Assembly: GCA_030267565.1 (NCBI GenBank)
Contig: BRXU01000001.1
Coordinates: 8,845,001-8,909,000 of the forward strand
Source: Pleodorina starrii
Lineage: Eukaryota > Chlorophyta > Chlorophyceae > Chlamydomonadales > Volvocaceae
Direction of reading: 5' to 3'
DNA: 64,000 bases
Positions 22,236 through 33,600 of the stretch are shown here, piece after piece (the stretch's first letter is position 1; each line of letters starts with the position of its first letter). The position numbers and the translations under genes are program-made. The notes below the pieces were generated by a model. The model worked only from the letters and a program-made list of their open reading frames with translations, had not been told where the DNA came from and searched no databases.

Positions 22236-23244
22236 TCGGTTATCATCCTCAGAACTCGCCCTGATAACGACGAGTTCCGCCATGGTTCCCCCCCGAGTCT
22301 ATCCGCCCCCCCGCCCGCACCCGCCGCCCGACGCCCGTCGGGTGTCCCCGTCCCGGCCCTTCTTTGCGTCATACGGCTCGGTGCGGCGGCCTGCGTCCGT
22401 AGCCAGAACCGTCAACCGCTCATTCGGGTGGCTATGCAGACGGGGGCAAGCAGCCCTACCGCGGCATACAGCAAGGCGCTCCACCCGACCCAACCCAAAC
22501 CCCCGTCCAGCCTTATGTACGACAATGAAGCCCCGCCGTCAGCGGTCGGAAGCTTGAAATCCTGGACATGGAGATCCTTGTTGAGGGTGTTGACAAACAC
22601 CGGACCGGCTGCTGAAGTTCATTCAACCCACCTCACCCTGCCCGGCTACGGGCAATGGCGATGAGAGGAAGCCAGAGACGCTGTTACGGTACTGAACAAA
22701 TATACCTGTTACCTTGCCGAGGAGGTTGACGGTGTACGGCCGTGCAGCCGCCGGACCAACCCAAACCAACAAGTTCACGTGACAGCACTGCAACGGACTG
22801 CACACCCGCCCGAGGAAGGGAAAGGGGGTGCTGTTGGACGCTTGGGGTGCGACAGCGCTGCACGACTAGCCCGCACACCTGGGGCATCGGGCCGCCGCTA
22901 TCCGGCTTGCGATGCGCCGGGTTGGGGGCCAGGGGGTTATGCCAGCAGCGGTCGGCACGCGCGGTCGGACACCGCCACGCGCGGTCGGACTCAATTGCAG
23001 TGGCCCCCTCTCAACTGTGAAATACGTGTAAACTCCAGCTTATGCATGATGGAGGGCGAGGCGTCCGCAGGGGCGTTTGCGAACCCGTCGCGCTTTTGCA
23101 GCACAGTGCCCGGCCTGCTCCTTGCAATAGCCCGTGTAAGCAGATAGAAGAGGACTTTTACCCTGCATGCGTCCTTCTACATTTGCGTTATTCCCGCGGC
23201 AAGCTGCACAACCATTTCCGCGAAGTCGCTTCCGCAGCTGCTGC

Positions 23245-23617
23245 AGTACTTGCCAATACAGTTAAAATTGTTCATATTAATTGCCTGGACATTGTACTTT
23301 AAAACTCGTGACCTTCACTATGAACGCTGGATGAGGGCAACCATGGTTGCCCTTCAGGCCGACTAAGGTTAGGACACTTACAATCAGCCAAGCTGGAGTA
23401 TTTATATGCACTACTTATTATAAGTACATTAGGCAACAAGAAAACATCAAAAATACTGTGACCGTACGGGTGGCCAAGGCATGTGAACGGATTTGACTCG
23501 GGAGGTCTGCTTTACTGCGGCTATTGCTTTTATACTGCTTAATAAGCATAAATAATGTATCCCAAACACGTTTTGGCGTTGAACGTGCTAGGGCGGTAGG
23601 ACCTTAAGGGCACACCG
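23245..23617 (+). repeat. Dispersed repeat block G, copy 2
   Basis: Matches 20824-21092, including the 20-bp palindrome (23334-23353) and the frame end VKIVHINCLDIVL at 23302. An extra segment of about 100 bases before 23586 separates it from the shared terminal CTAGGGCGGTAG/ACCTTAAGGGCAC. Confidence 0.7.
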
Positions 23618-23662
23618 TAAGGCCATATTCTGCCCTTAAGGGCGGTTTGACTGCTATAGGGC

Positions 23663-24616
23663 AGGCGCCCGATGTGCCAAAAACTGTCGAGTAATGTCGG
23701 TCGGCTGCTCGGAGGCGTTGATTCGTAGTCACGCTCTGCTTCGATTCGGCGCTTCCGAGTGCGCCCTCCAAAAAGTGGGAGCCGGTTGTTTCGGGTTTGT
23801 GCTTGCATCGTAGCCCGCCTTCACCATCGCGCTCTAGACGCTTTGCCCTGCGTGGCCGCCAATCTTGCCATCCCTAAAACAATCTCTGCCATTGAATCAT
23901 CCGTGAAAGCGCCCCTTACTTTGAGATTCCATAGTCCAAGCACGGGACCTCGCCACGGGACTTGTAACCCTACCAGTTTCAAACGACGAGAGAGATTTGC
24001 AAATGGTAGCTGTTATCCAGCTCCTCTGTAATTAATTGATTGCAAATGGTAGGCGTTGCGGGCTGGCTGCGTTTGCTACCCTATCCCAGCCTCCCCACAT
24101 GTAAAGCCCCGCACTTTGGTTACCCTTACCCAGGCCGGACTTCAATACCGCTGTGTGCCCTGCAAGCACAATCCAAAGGAATAGCGAAAGTACGTCTTTG
24201 CGATTCAACGTCCACGTACGCGTTGACAACTGAAAAGTGTGTATACGGGCGACATCGCAATGGTCATTTGATTTATAAGTCGTAGGCACGGCTTACGCCT
24301 ACGGATTTTTGCTTTTTAAGTTCTTTATATCGCCTCTCCGCCCACCACGGCTGGCCCGCCGTGCAAGGGCGAACGCTCTCACTCAGCTTCTATATTCAAA
24401 TAATTCACTAGTCGTTAGTATTTGGTTTCTTGAAGGACCTGGGGGCCTTCACAGTAATCGTATCGAAGGTTCTCTTACCGGAGTCAAGCACCTCCTGAAC
24501 GTGTAGGGCTTGCGATTTCGCAAAGAAAATTTGCAATGGATACCAAAGAGTACATCAATAGGCCTCTATGTCGCGTATTTGCAGGCGGTGATCGCCCCCG
24601 GGTTTCTGGTCGGCAG
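23663..24616. other. Upstream region of gene B; no separate gene seen
   Basis: Presumably holds the promoter and 5' UTR of the pherophorin gene at 24617. It also carries a 30-bp micro-insertion at 24010-24039. No promoter motif can be named with confidence. Confidence 0.4.
24010..24039 (+). mobile_element. 30-bp retroelement stub with 13-bp target duplication
   Basis: TTGCAAATGGTAG occurs at 23997-24009 and again at 24040-24052, with only 30 bases between. The inserted sequence (AGCTCCTCTGTAATTAATT at its 3' end) recurs inverted at 42112-42146 and in part at 55803-55832. This fits an extremely 5'-truncated retroposition of a family ending in this sequence. Confidence 0.65.
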
Positions 24617-27600
24617 ATGGGTACCGACGTCCTGCGCCACAGCAAGGCGTCGATACTCCTGCTGGCTGTTATTGGTGGATTGCTTAATGCAAGTGAGTTC
24701 TGGGATTGACTTTTAGCGGTATCTGTCGCGGGTCTGCTGATTTTAGGAAGCCGGCGCTATTCCTCCATCTTTTGCGGGCAGCCTTCCACATTTTGGCACG
24801 CCGGGACTTCACTAGCGGCCCATCTCTCAAACACCGACACTCGCGTCCTTTTCATTGCTGCCGAAATACTCATCTCCGGTGCCCACGCTCGCTGTCGAAG
24901 CACCGTTTCTACGCCGAGTAGATTGTTTTTGCTCCGACTGTCGGCGCGGCGTTTCGGCGGCCCTGGGCGCCTGGCTCGGCTCTGTTTCCACTGCTAATAA
25001 AGAGGGACTCTTGCGCTGTCGGGCTACTCCGTCTGCCCCCCGTCTGCCCTTCCGCAGTCGGCCGCGCGCACTCTGCTGCCACACCGCTGCTTGGCCGGAG
25101 TCTCCAACAGGTTCAGTATGAGGAGCTGGATGTGAATGCCATCGGGCGCTCCAGCATGACCACCTTCCCTTACTGCCTGTAAGCTCCTCACCGCGCTCAT
25201 CACAGACCGTACGCACCGCCCTGATTCGAACCCGCCCCATCCCACACCGCGAAGGGCGGCCAGCGGGACAGCCCTTTGGCAAGTAGTTGTGTACCAACCA
25301 CAACCACCCCGCCACACAAAACGCCTTCGCACCACCCGGCTGGCCGACAGCTGCCCTGGCTGTCAGACAGTCGGTTGACCGAGAGCTCCGGCTGTCAGAC
25401 AGTCGGCTGAAGTGCGAGCAGTGCGACATTACCCCTCGCCGCGAGCTCAGCCACCGACTGGGCACTGCCGCCTGCACCTGCACCCCGCCCCACCTCCTAC
25501 CCCACCCCTGCTACTCATCGCCCAACCGCCCGACAACACAGCACGCATCAATGCTGCTGCAGAAACCCTAGAAAGCCGGAGTGCACGTCGCCCGGCGCTT
25601 TGATCGTTGCGAAGACCGCACGGTCGAGTCAGGTCGGGTCGGGTCCAGCGTCGGTGTGGGTGTGACTGCGCGCGCTGACATGCGTGTGTATGCGCGTGTG
25701 TGTGTGTGTGTGTTTGCTTTGCAGGTGTGAGACGTACGATTGCGGCTGCTCCCCGATTTCAGTGACGTACGCGGGGACGACGCCGGTAAGGCTCTCCTCC
25801 GCGGGCGTTGAGGAGAAGGGGCCGCGCGTTCGGCGCTCCCGCCTTTTTCCGGCGGCAGGGAGGCGCGCCTGGGGCTTGGCGCCGTGGGGTGGTGGTGGTG
25901 GTGGTGGTGGGCTTAATGAGACACCAAGCGCTGAGCTTGCGCCGGCCGCTGGGCCGGGCTGGCGCTGGGGGCGTGTGGCCTGGTTTGACGGGCAGGCAGG
26001 CAGAGGCATGCAGGCAGAGGCAGGAAGGCAGGCAGAGGCAGGCAGGCAGGCAGCAGCAATCGCCAGGCCCGCCGGCCCTCTGGCGAATGTGCAGATATGT
26101 ACGGAACCGGCAACAGACGGACGGAAGGAGCGGTGCTTGTCGCGAACGGCGGTCCTGCCATGCCACGACGCCGCCATGCCGCTACGCAGGCTGGTGCCTC
26201 ACGGCCCCTGCCTTCAACCTCCGCAGTGGCAGTGGAATGAGCAGCGGGAGGGGCTTCGCTTAGGAAGCTTCAGGAGCTGGGCTCTCACTACGGGGGCCCC
26301 CGCACAGTTGGCTGTGTGACGCAAGCCGCAAGCCCCTGCGACCAGGGAGGGCAGTCGGCTGTGCAGCAGCAGCAGCAGCAGCAGCAGCAGCTGGCGACAC
26401 CGCAGCTGCGCACACACCTGCCCAGCCAGACAGCCAGCACGCCAGCAGATGGCAGGAAGCTCAGGGAGCCAGGGGAGCAGCCTCTCTGCCAGAGGAGGGC
26501 CTAACGGGTCGGGTCGGGTCCGGTCGGGTCGGGCCTTGCGCGGCTCGGAGCTTCACAGCGGCTCCGACTTCACGCCGGCTTGGCCCCGTGAGGCGGTGGT
26601 GCAGCCTGGCGACTGCATGCTCTGCCCTCCGCTGCTCTGCCCTTGCTCTGCCCTGCACCTGCATGCTGCTCTGCTGCACACCCTTTTTTCTGCACACCTG
26701 GTCTACACTGCATACCTATTGTGTTCTCCCCCTGTGTCGCGTAGTGCCCAGATAGGCTCCCTCAGATACCGGTAGCCCCTTGTTATGCTGCACTGACTGC
26801 GCGTGGAGAGCCAACCTCATGTCCACCCCTTCTCCCGCCGCAGGTCGCCACCGGCGGCAACCGCTTCTGCTTTATGATCAACTCTGCGGGCTGCGACCCG
26901 AGCCTGCCCTGCTGCAAGGCGCTGTCCAAGTACATATACAAGATACACTTGACCACCAGTGAGTGTGCCGGGGGCCGGCACAGCACGGCATAACATGCAC
27001 GGCACAGCGCGGCACTACTGCACGGCACAGCACTGCGCAGCACGGCGCAGCGTTGCGGCAAAATGGTCCGAGAGAGGGGCAAAAAAGAAGCTAGCGCAGC
27101 GAAGGGACTGAGACGGCGTTAGCGAACGGAGAGAGAGGGGGAGGACGATGGGGCCGCAGCGTGCGTGTTGTTGAAATACGAGGGTGGGGGTTAAGGAGCT
27201 GAATGCCTGGATCCCTGCGGCCGCTGTGACCTAAGTGACGAAAGGGAAACTACCGTTAACAGACGAACGGGAAGCTACCGGTAATGTGCACGTGCAGCAC
27301 ACCACAACCGGCGCCCCAACCCGGCAATTCAGGAGGGACCCAGGCCCGGCGTGCCCACGAGCCACACTGTATCCATCCTGCCCTGCCCTGCCCAGACCAG
27401 ACCAGATCAGACCAGTCTAGACCAGACCAGACCAGACCAGACCAGACCAGACCAGACCAGACCAGACCAGACCAGACCAGACCAGACCAGACCAGACCAG
27501 ACCAGGCAAGCCCTGAAACCTGGATCCTGGATCCTGCGTGGCCTCTTCACCCGCCGACCATCGGAGGACACACCATCTCCTGCAGGGTCCACATCGCCCC

Positions 27601-30600
27601 CCGTTCATCCCCTTCCCCTCTCGCCCCCCTGGCTTACACTCATCTTAATGTCGTGATTGAGGTGATTCCCACCTCAAGCGACGCCCCAAGCGACGCTCGC
27701 AACCCTCAAGCGACGCTCTCGTATTCTCACTAACCCTCAAGCGACGCCCCAAGCGACGCTCGCATTCTCATCAATACGCACCCGCTCCCCCGCGTTTCCG
27801 TCGTGCCTCCCCGTGTGCAGCCGCCGCGTGCCTGAAGCCGGCGATGAGGCAGGTGGATGTGGCGGGGACTGTGTGGCGCAACTGGGAGACCAAGACATGG
27901 TTTACGCCGAATGGAAGTGCGTGGGGCGGCCTGGGCGGGCGGGTGTTTGGTCGGGGGAGGAGTAGGGGGAGGGGGGTGGTAACGATGTGATCTAAAACAA
28001 CCCTGGGCGAGTGGACTGGTGGGATCTGGATCTGGATCAGGTGTCCGTGTTTGCTTTCGAGGAGTACCCCAGACACCCAACGCTACCACCGCGCGCTCTC
28101 GTGCACAGCCCCTGGACTGTCGTACTTCTTACGAGCCTACCCTCCCCCCTGGCGCCACCACCACCACCACCGCCTCCACCTCCACCATCACCACCCCCGC
28201 CCCATTCAAACGCAACCCCGGAAGACCTTGCCCCACCCCCACCCAACACACACACACACACTCTCCATCCAACGCACAGGCACGTCCGGCTACGAGCTGC
28301 GGGTGTTCAACCTGCCGCTCAACTCCAGCTCACTGCTGGGCAAGCAGATCTGCATCACGGCGCAGGCCCCCTGCAACGGCATTGCCGACCTGTGCGACGT
28401 CGCCCGCGGCCAGTGCAGGTGAGTGCTCCCTCCCCTCCCCCCTCCCCCCCCCCGGAAAGGCTCCGGCCTATACGTGGATAACCCACCGGAAGGGAAGGAA
28501 GGGGCAGATGAAGATAGTACGACAACCCAAATCGGCAAAGTCGACACGCTGGGGGAGAAACGGCGGGGAAACAGGACCAGCCAGCCGGGTCCCCCTGCCG
28601 TCGTCCCTGCTATGCCCGTGAAGGGGCCGTCGAGGCACTTAGCCACCCCGGGTCTGGGCGGCTTGGCTCGGCTGGCTTCGTCTGGCCGCGGCTCGGGTGC
28701 GGCAATGCTTGTCCGGTGTGGCTGGCTGGCTCGTGCCCTTGCCGTGCGGGAGCCTGAATCGGCTGTGCCCTGTGTATTGGGGAGGTAGGGAGTGAAGGAG
28801 CTCAACAGCTAACGCGCCGCCATGCCCCCCGGCCCCCCCCCCACCATCCCACACACACATACACACACGCAGTTGGCAGCTGAAGCGGAGTCGGGCGGAG
28901 GGAGGGTGGGGGGCTGACGTTGACTTAGGAAACCTGGGGAGAAGGGCTCCTAGGGGTGGGCTGATGCTGGCTGGGCAGCGGGCGATGTTTCAGCGACTTG
29001 TGCAGTCCACGCTGCCATTTCTCGCCCCTGAGTGGAGTGGAGTGGAGTGGAGTGGAGTGGAGTGGAGTGGAGTGGAGTGGAGTGGAGTGGAGTGGAGTGG
29101 AGTGGAGTGTGGAGTGTGGAGTGTGGAGTGTGGAGTGTGGAGAGTGGAGAGTGGAGAGTGGAGAGTGGAGAGTGGAGAGTGGAGAGTGGAGTGTGGAGAG
29201 TGGAGAGTGGAGAGTGGAGAGTGGAGAGTGGAGAGTGGAGTGGAGTGGAGTGCTTCGACGGGGCCCTGGGCCAGGCTGTCACCCAGCATGGGGGTGCTGG
29301 CCAGCGGGGCCCGTCTCTGGCCCAGTGGGACCATCCCTGGACCGGCCTCGACCCGCCGATCCCATCCCTGGCCTTGGCCCCCCCCCCGCCCCCCAATCAG
29401 GCACCCCGGGATTCCCCGCACCCCACCCACCGGTGGGGTGTGGGGTGCCCCACCATCCCATGTTCGACAGCCCTGCCTGCTCCCGCCCTCACCTTGCCCC
29501 GTTGTGCTCCTTCCATCTCCGCTCTCAGAAGCCCAAACCCCACACGCACGCCCGCTGAACTGTCCCAACCCATTTGGCATGAGGTGTAAGCAGGCTGCAA
29601 GATGAGAACCATCGATGCAAGTACCGGTAACTGACCCTTCCCCCCTCCCTGTCCGTCCCCCTCCGCCCCTACAGGTTTAGCCCCATGGAGTCCCCAACCA
29701 CGCAGTACTGCCCCATCTGCAACGTGACGGCCCCAGCACCGCCGCCGATCATGCCCGCCCTCATCCGCCCGCCACCTGCCCCCCCGACACCGCCGCCCCC
29801 CTCACCGCCGTCGCCGGCCCCCTCACCGCCGTCACCGCCACGGCGGCCCAAGCAGCCCCCCCGCATGCCCATCGCGCCCTCCTTTGCCCGCCCGCCAGCC
29901 CCGCCGGGGCCCTGCGAGGTCTTCGCCACGATCTCCGTGTCGGGTCTGCCGCCGGGGCAGGCTCTGTTCGACGCCGCCAGGTGCGCGCTTGAGAGCAGCC
30001 GGATGGCGGCAAACCTGACGAGCGCCGCCAATGCGACGGGAGCGTCTGTGGTGGTGGCGTTCAAGCCCTCCAACTGCACCAACGCAACGGTGGGGGTTTC
30101 GGGCTGGCTTGCGAGCGCGAAGGATGGTGCCGCGCTGCAGCCGGCGGTGGAGGTCCTAGGACAGGACTGGATGTGGGAGGTGCTGATGCTGTGCACGCCG
30201 GGCCTGGAGTTCAATGTCACAATTGGCTCGCCGAAGTCGTGCCTCTTCTTCACCGACACGCGCACGTGCGTACCCATGACGAATGCCCCACCGTCACCGG
30301 TGCCGCCCAGCACGCCGCCGCCGCCGCAGCCGCCACCGCCGCCACTGCCGCCGCCGCCGCCACCCCCGCCGCCGCCGCCCCCGCCGCCGCCCCCGCCCCC
30401 TAGCTCGCCACCCCCGCCACCGCCGCCGTTGCCACCCCCGCTGCCACCGCCACCACCATTGCCGCCGCCACCTCCGCCACCACCACCGCCACCACCGCCG
30501 CCACCGCCACCGCCTTCACCTCCCCCTCCACCAGCACCACCTCTGCCGCCGCCGCCGCCACCTCCACCCCCACCTCCACCCCCACCCCCACCCCCACCAC

Positions 30601-33600
30601 TACCACCACCACCTCCACCACCCCCGTTGCCACCTCCCCCACCACCACCACCGCCTCCCCCTTCCCCCCCGAATCCTCCACCTCCCCCACTGCCGCCCCC
30701 ACCACCTCCGCCCCCCCCGCCCCCACCCCCACCCCCGCCCCCACCACTGCCGCCACCTCCCCCTTCCCCGCCTCCTCCCCCACCACCTCCCTCTCCTCCA
30801 CCACCACCTCCGCCACCTCCTCCTCCTCTGCCTCCCCCTCCACCACTGCCGCCATCGCCCCCCCCACCGCCGCCTCCACCGCCCCCACCGTTGCCCCCCC
30901 CACCTCCGCCACCCCCACCCCCACCACCTCCTCCACCAACCCCACCCCTGCCCCCACCGCCACCGCCACCACCCCCACCGCCCCCACCACCATCACCGCC
31001 GCCTCCACCGCCGCCACCCCCACCGTCGCCCCCACCTCCACCTCCACCCCCCCCCCCACCCTTGCCACCACCACCACCGCCACCCCCACCCCCACCACCT
31101 CCTCCACCACCCCCACCAGTGCCCCCACCGCCACCGCCACCCCCACGGCCCCCACCCCCACCATCACCTCCGCCCCCACCGCCGCCACCACCCCCACCAC
31201 CCCCACCGTCGCCCCCACCTCCACCTCCACCCCCACCCCCACCGTTGCCTCCACCACCTCCGCCCCCACCACCCCCATCACCTCCTCCACCACCCCCACC
31301 ATTGCCCCCACCGCCACCGCCACCCCCACCGCCCCCACCCCCACCATCACCTCCGCCACCACCGCCGCCACCACCCCCACCACCCCCACCGTCGCCCCCA
31401 CCCCCACCTCCACCCCCACCCCCACCGTTGCCTCCACCACCTCCGCCCCCACCACCCCCACCACCTCCTCCACCACCCCCACCATTGCCCCCACCGCCAC
31501 CGCCACCGCCGCCACCCCCACCACCACCGTCGCCTCCTCCGCCACCCCCTCCCCCACCTCCCCCACCACCACCATCACCGCCGCCACCACCGCCGCCACC
31601 ACCACCACCATCCCCGCCGCCACCTCCACCGCCACCTCCTCCACCACCCCCACCGTCGCCCCCACCCCCACCTCCACCCCCACCCCCACCGTTGCCACCT
31701 CCACCTCCGCCACCCCCACCCCCACCCCAGCCTCCACCACCCCCACCATCACCTCCGCCACCACCGCCGCCCCCACCACCACCACCCCCACCGTCGCCCC
31801 CACCCCCACCTCCACCCCCACCCCCACCGTTGCCTCCACCACCTCCGCCACCTCCACCCCCACCACCTCCTCCACCACCCCCACCACCTCCTCCACCACC
31901 CCCACCATTGCCCCCACCGCCACCGCCACCCCCACCTCCACCATCGCCTCCTCCGCCACCCCCTCCCCCACCACCACCACCCCCACCGTCGCCCCCACCA
32001 CCTCCTCCACCACCCCCACCATCGCCCCCACCACCACCGCCCCCACCGCCTCCTCCACCACCACCATCGCCTCCTCCACCTCCTCTCCCACCTCCACCTC
32101 CACCACCGCCTCCACCGCCACCACCACCTTCACCTCCGCCTCCCCCCCCACCTCCACCTCCGTTTCCTCCCCCTCCACCGCCCCCGCCTGTCCCCCCTCC
32201 TCCCCCTCCTCCTCCACCGCCGCCCCCACCCCCACCCCCTCCACCGCCACCGCCACCCTCACCTCCTCCCCCGCCATCCCCGCCTCCCCCACCTTTGCCT
32301 CCACCTCCGCCCCCTCCCCCTCCACCCCCGCCTCCCCCCGTTCCCCCTCCCCCTCCCCCGCCACCCCCGCCTCCCCCCCTTCCCCCTCCCCCTCCCCCTC
32401 CACCCCCACCGCCCCCCCCTCCGCCCCCGCCACCCCCGCCGCCCCCTCTTCCGCCCCCTCCCCCTCCTCCCCCCCTCCCGCCCCCGCCTCCCCCCCCTCC
32501 CCCGCCTCCCCAGCCACCCTCACCTCCCCCACCCCCTCCTCCGCCCCCACCTCCTTCACCCCCACCGCCCCCAACCCCAATATTTCCCTGCCTCGTCTGC
32601 ACCCACGTCAAACTCAACTCCAGCACCGGCTCATACCCCCTATTTCCCCCGGGCCTCTGTACGGCAATGTCTGACCTCATGATCAGGAATCTCACCTTCC
32701 TCGCCAGACTCACCGGCGCACAAATCACCGAGCCCTTCAAGCTCATCGGTTGCTCTGGCTACGATCCCTCCACCATGCCGCCTACGGTGCCGCACATCGA
32801 CGTTTGCGGGACCTTCGCCTCGCCCGCTGATGGAAGCCTGCTCCAGCCCTTCGTCCAGGAAATGCTCCGTACATGGGTCGTACAAGTCTCCGCCGGCTTC
32901 GTCTGCCCCAGCAACGACACAATCGTCAGCGCGCAGATCGAGGGCGACTCCCCAGACTGCCTGACGGGCTTCTACTCCGCCAACTGCCGCGCGCCGCTGA
33001 CGCCCTTCCCGCCGCCGCCGCCGCAGCGGCCCCCCAACCTGGCGCTCACTCCCAAGCCACCGCCGCCGCCACCGCCGTCGCCCAGCCTCAGCGGCTTCCC
33101 CAACCCCCCGCCGCAGCCGTCGATTATCCCCATCACCTTTAGGCCGCCACCGCCACCGCCGCCGCCCCCCGGCATTCTCAGGCCACCGCCGCCGCCGAGC
33201 CCCATCACCTCCAAGCCGCCGTCGCTGCCGCCGCGCAATCCACCCAGCCAGCCGCTTATCCCCTCCGACCGACCCAGAACGCCGCCGCTGTCAACAAGCC
33301 CTGCCCCGGCGCGCCAGCCGCCGCCACCCAGCCCGCGGCCACCCAGCCCGCGGCAACCCAGCCCCCCGCCACCCAGCCCAGTGTTGGTTCCTGTTAAGGT
33401 ACGGTAACTGATCAGAGCGGCTGGCAACTGACACTCTTGGAGCTGCCAGGCCTTGATGGCGCGAAATCCCTTCATGGCCACGTTGTGGGTTGTGTCGATG
33501 TATGGCTGGGCCCTATCCCTAAACCCTTCAGCCTTCCCTCCTGCCGTCCCCCTTTCCCCGCTACTCCCACCGCTGCTCCATTTCCTCTCCCAGCCCCCCC

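Larger units (their letters stand above)
19830..23662. mobile_element. Candidate 3.8-kb element bounded by 29-bp inverted repeats
   Basis: 19830-19858 and 23634-23662 are inverted copies with two mismatches in 29 bases (outer part GCCCTATAGCAGTCAAA). Just inside both ends are CCTTAAGG-rich subterminal motifs. The interior holds two related 270-370-bp blocks, a 140-bp and a 34-bp tandem repeat and no transposase I can recognise. No target duplication is visible. It could be a non-autonomous DNA transposon or two independent solo elements facing each other. Confidence 0.45.

Noticed and set aside
25684..26319. 211-residue frame beginning before exon 3 of gene B
   Set aside because: Reads the exon in frame but then runs through the intron; the GTAAGG donor at 25786 and the matching phase of exon 4 argue for splicing.
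27284..27733. 149-residue frame rich in RPDQT repeats
   Set aside because: Translation of the (ACCAG)n intronic array.
30283..32682. 799-residue His/Arg/Pro-rich + frame and the 726-residue Val/Gly/Glu minus frame over the rod
   Set aside because: Open only because CCN-type codons give no stops in these frames; no motif or splice support.
29669..32746. 1025-residue poly-Gly frame on the minus strand
   Set aside because: It is the complement of the proline rod of gene B. The + strand frame has proper splice sites, cysteines and family motifs on both sides.
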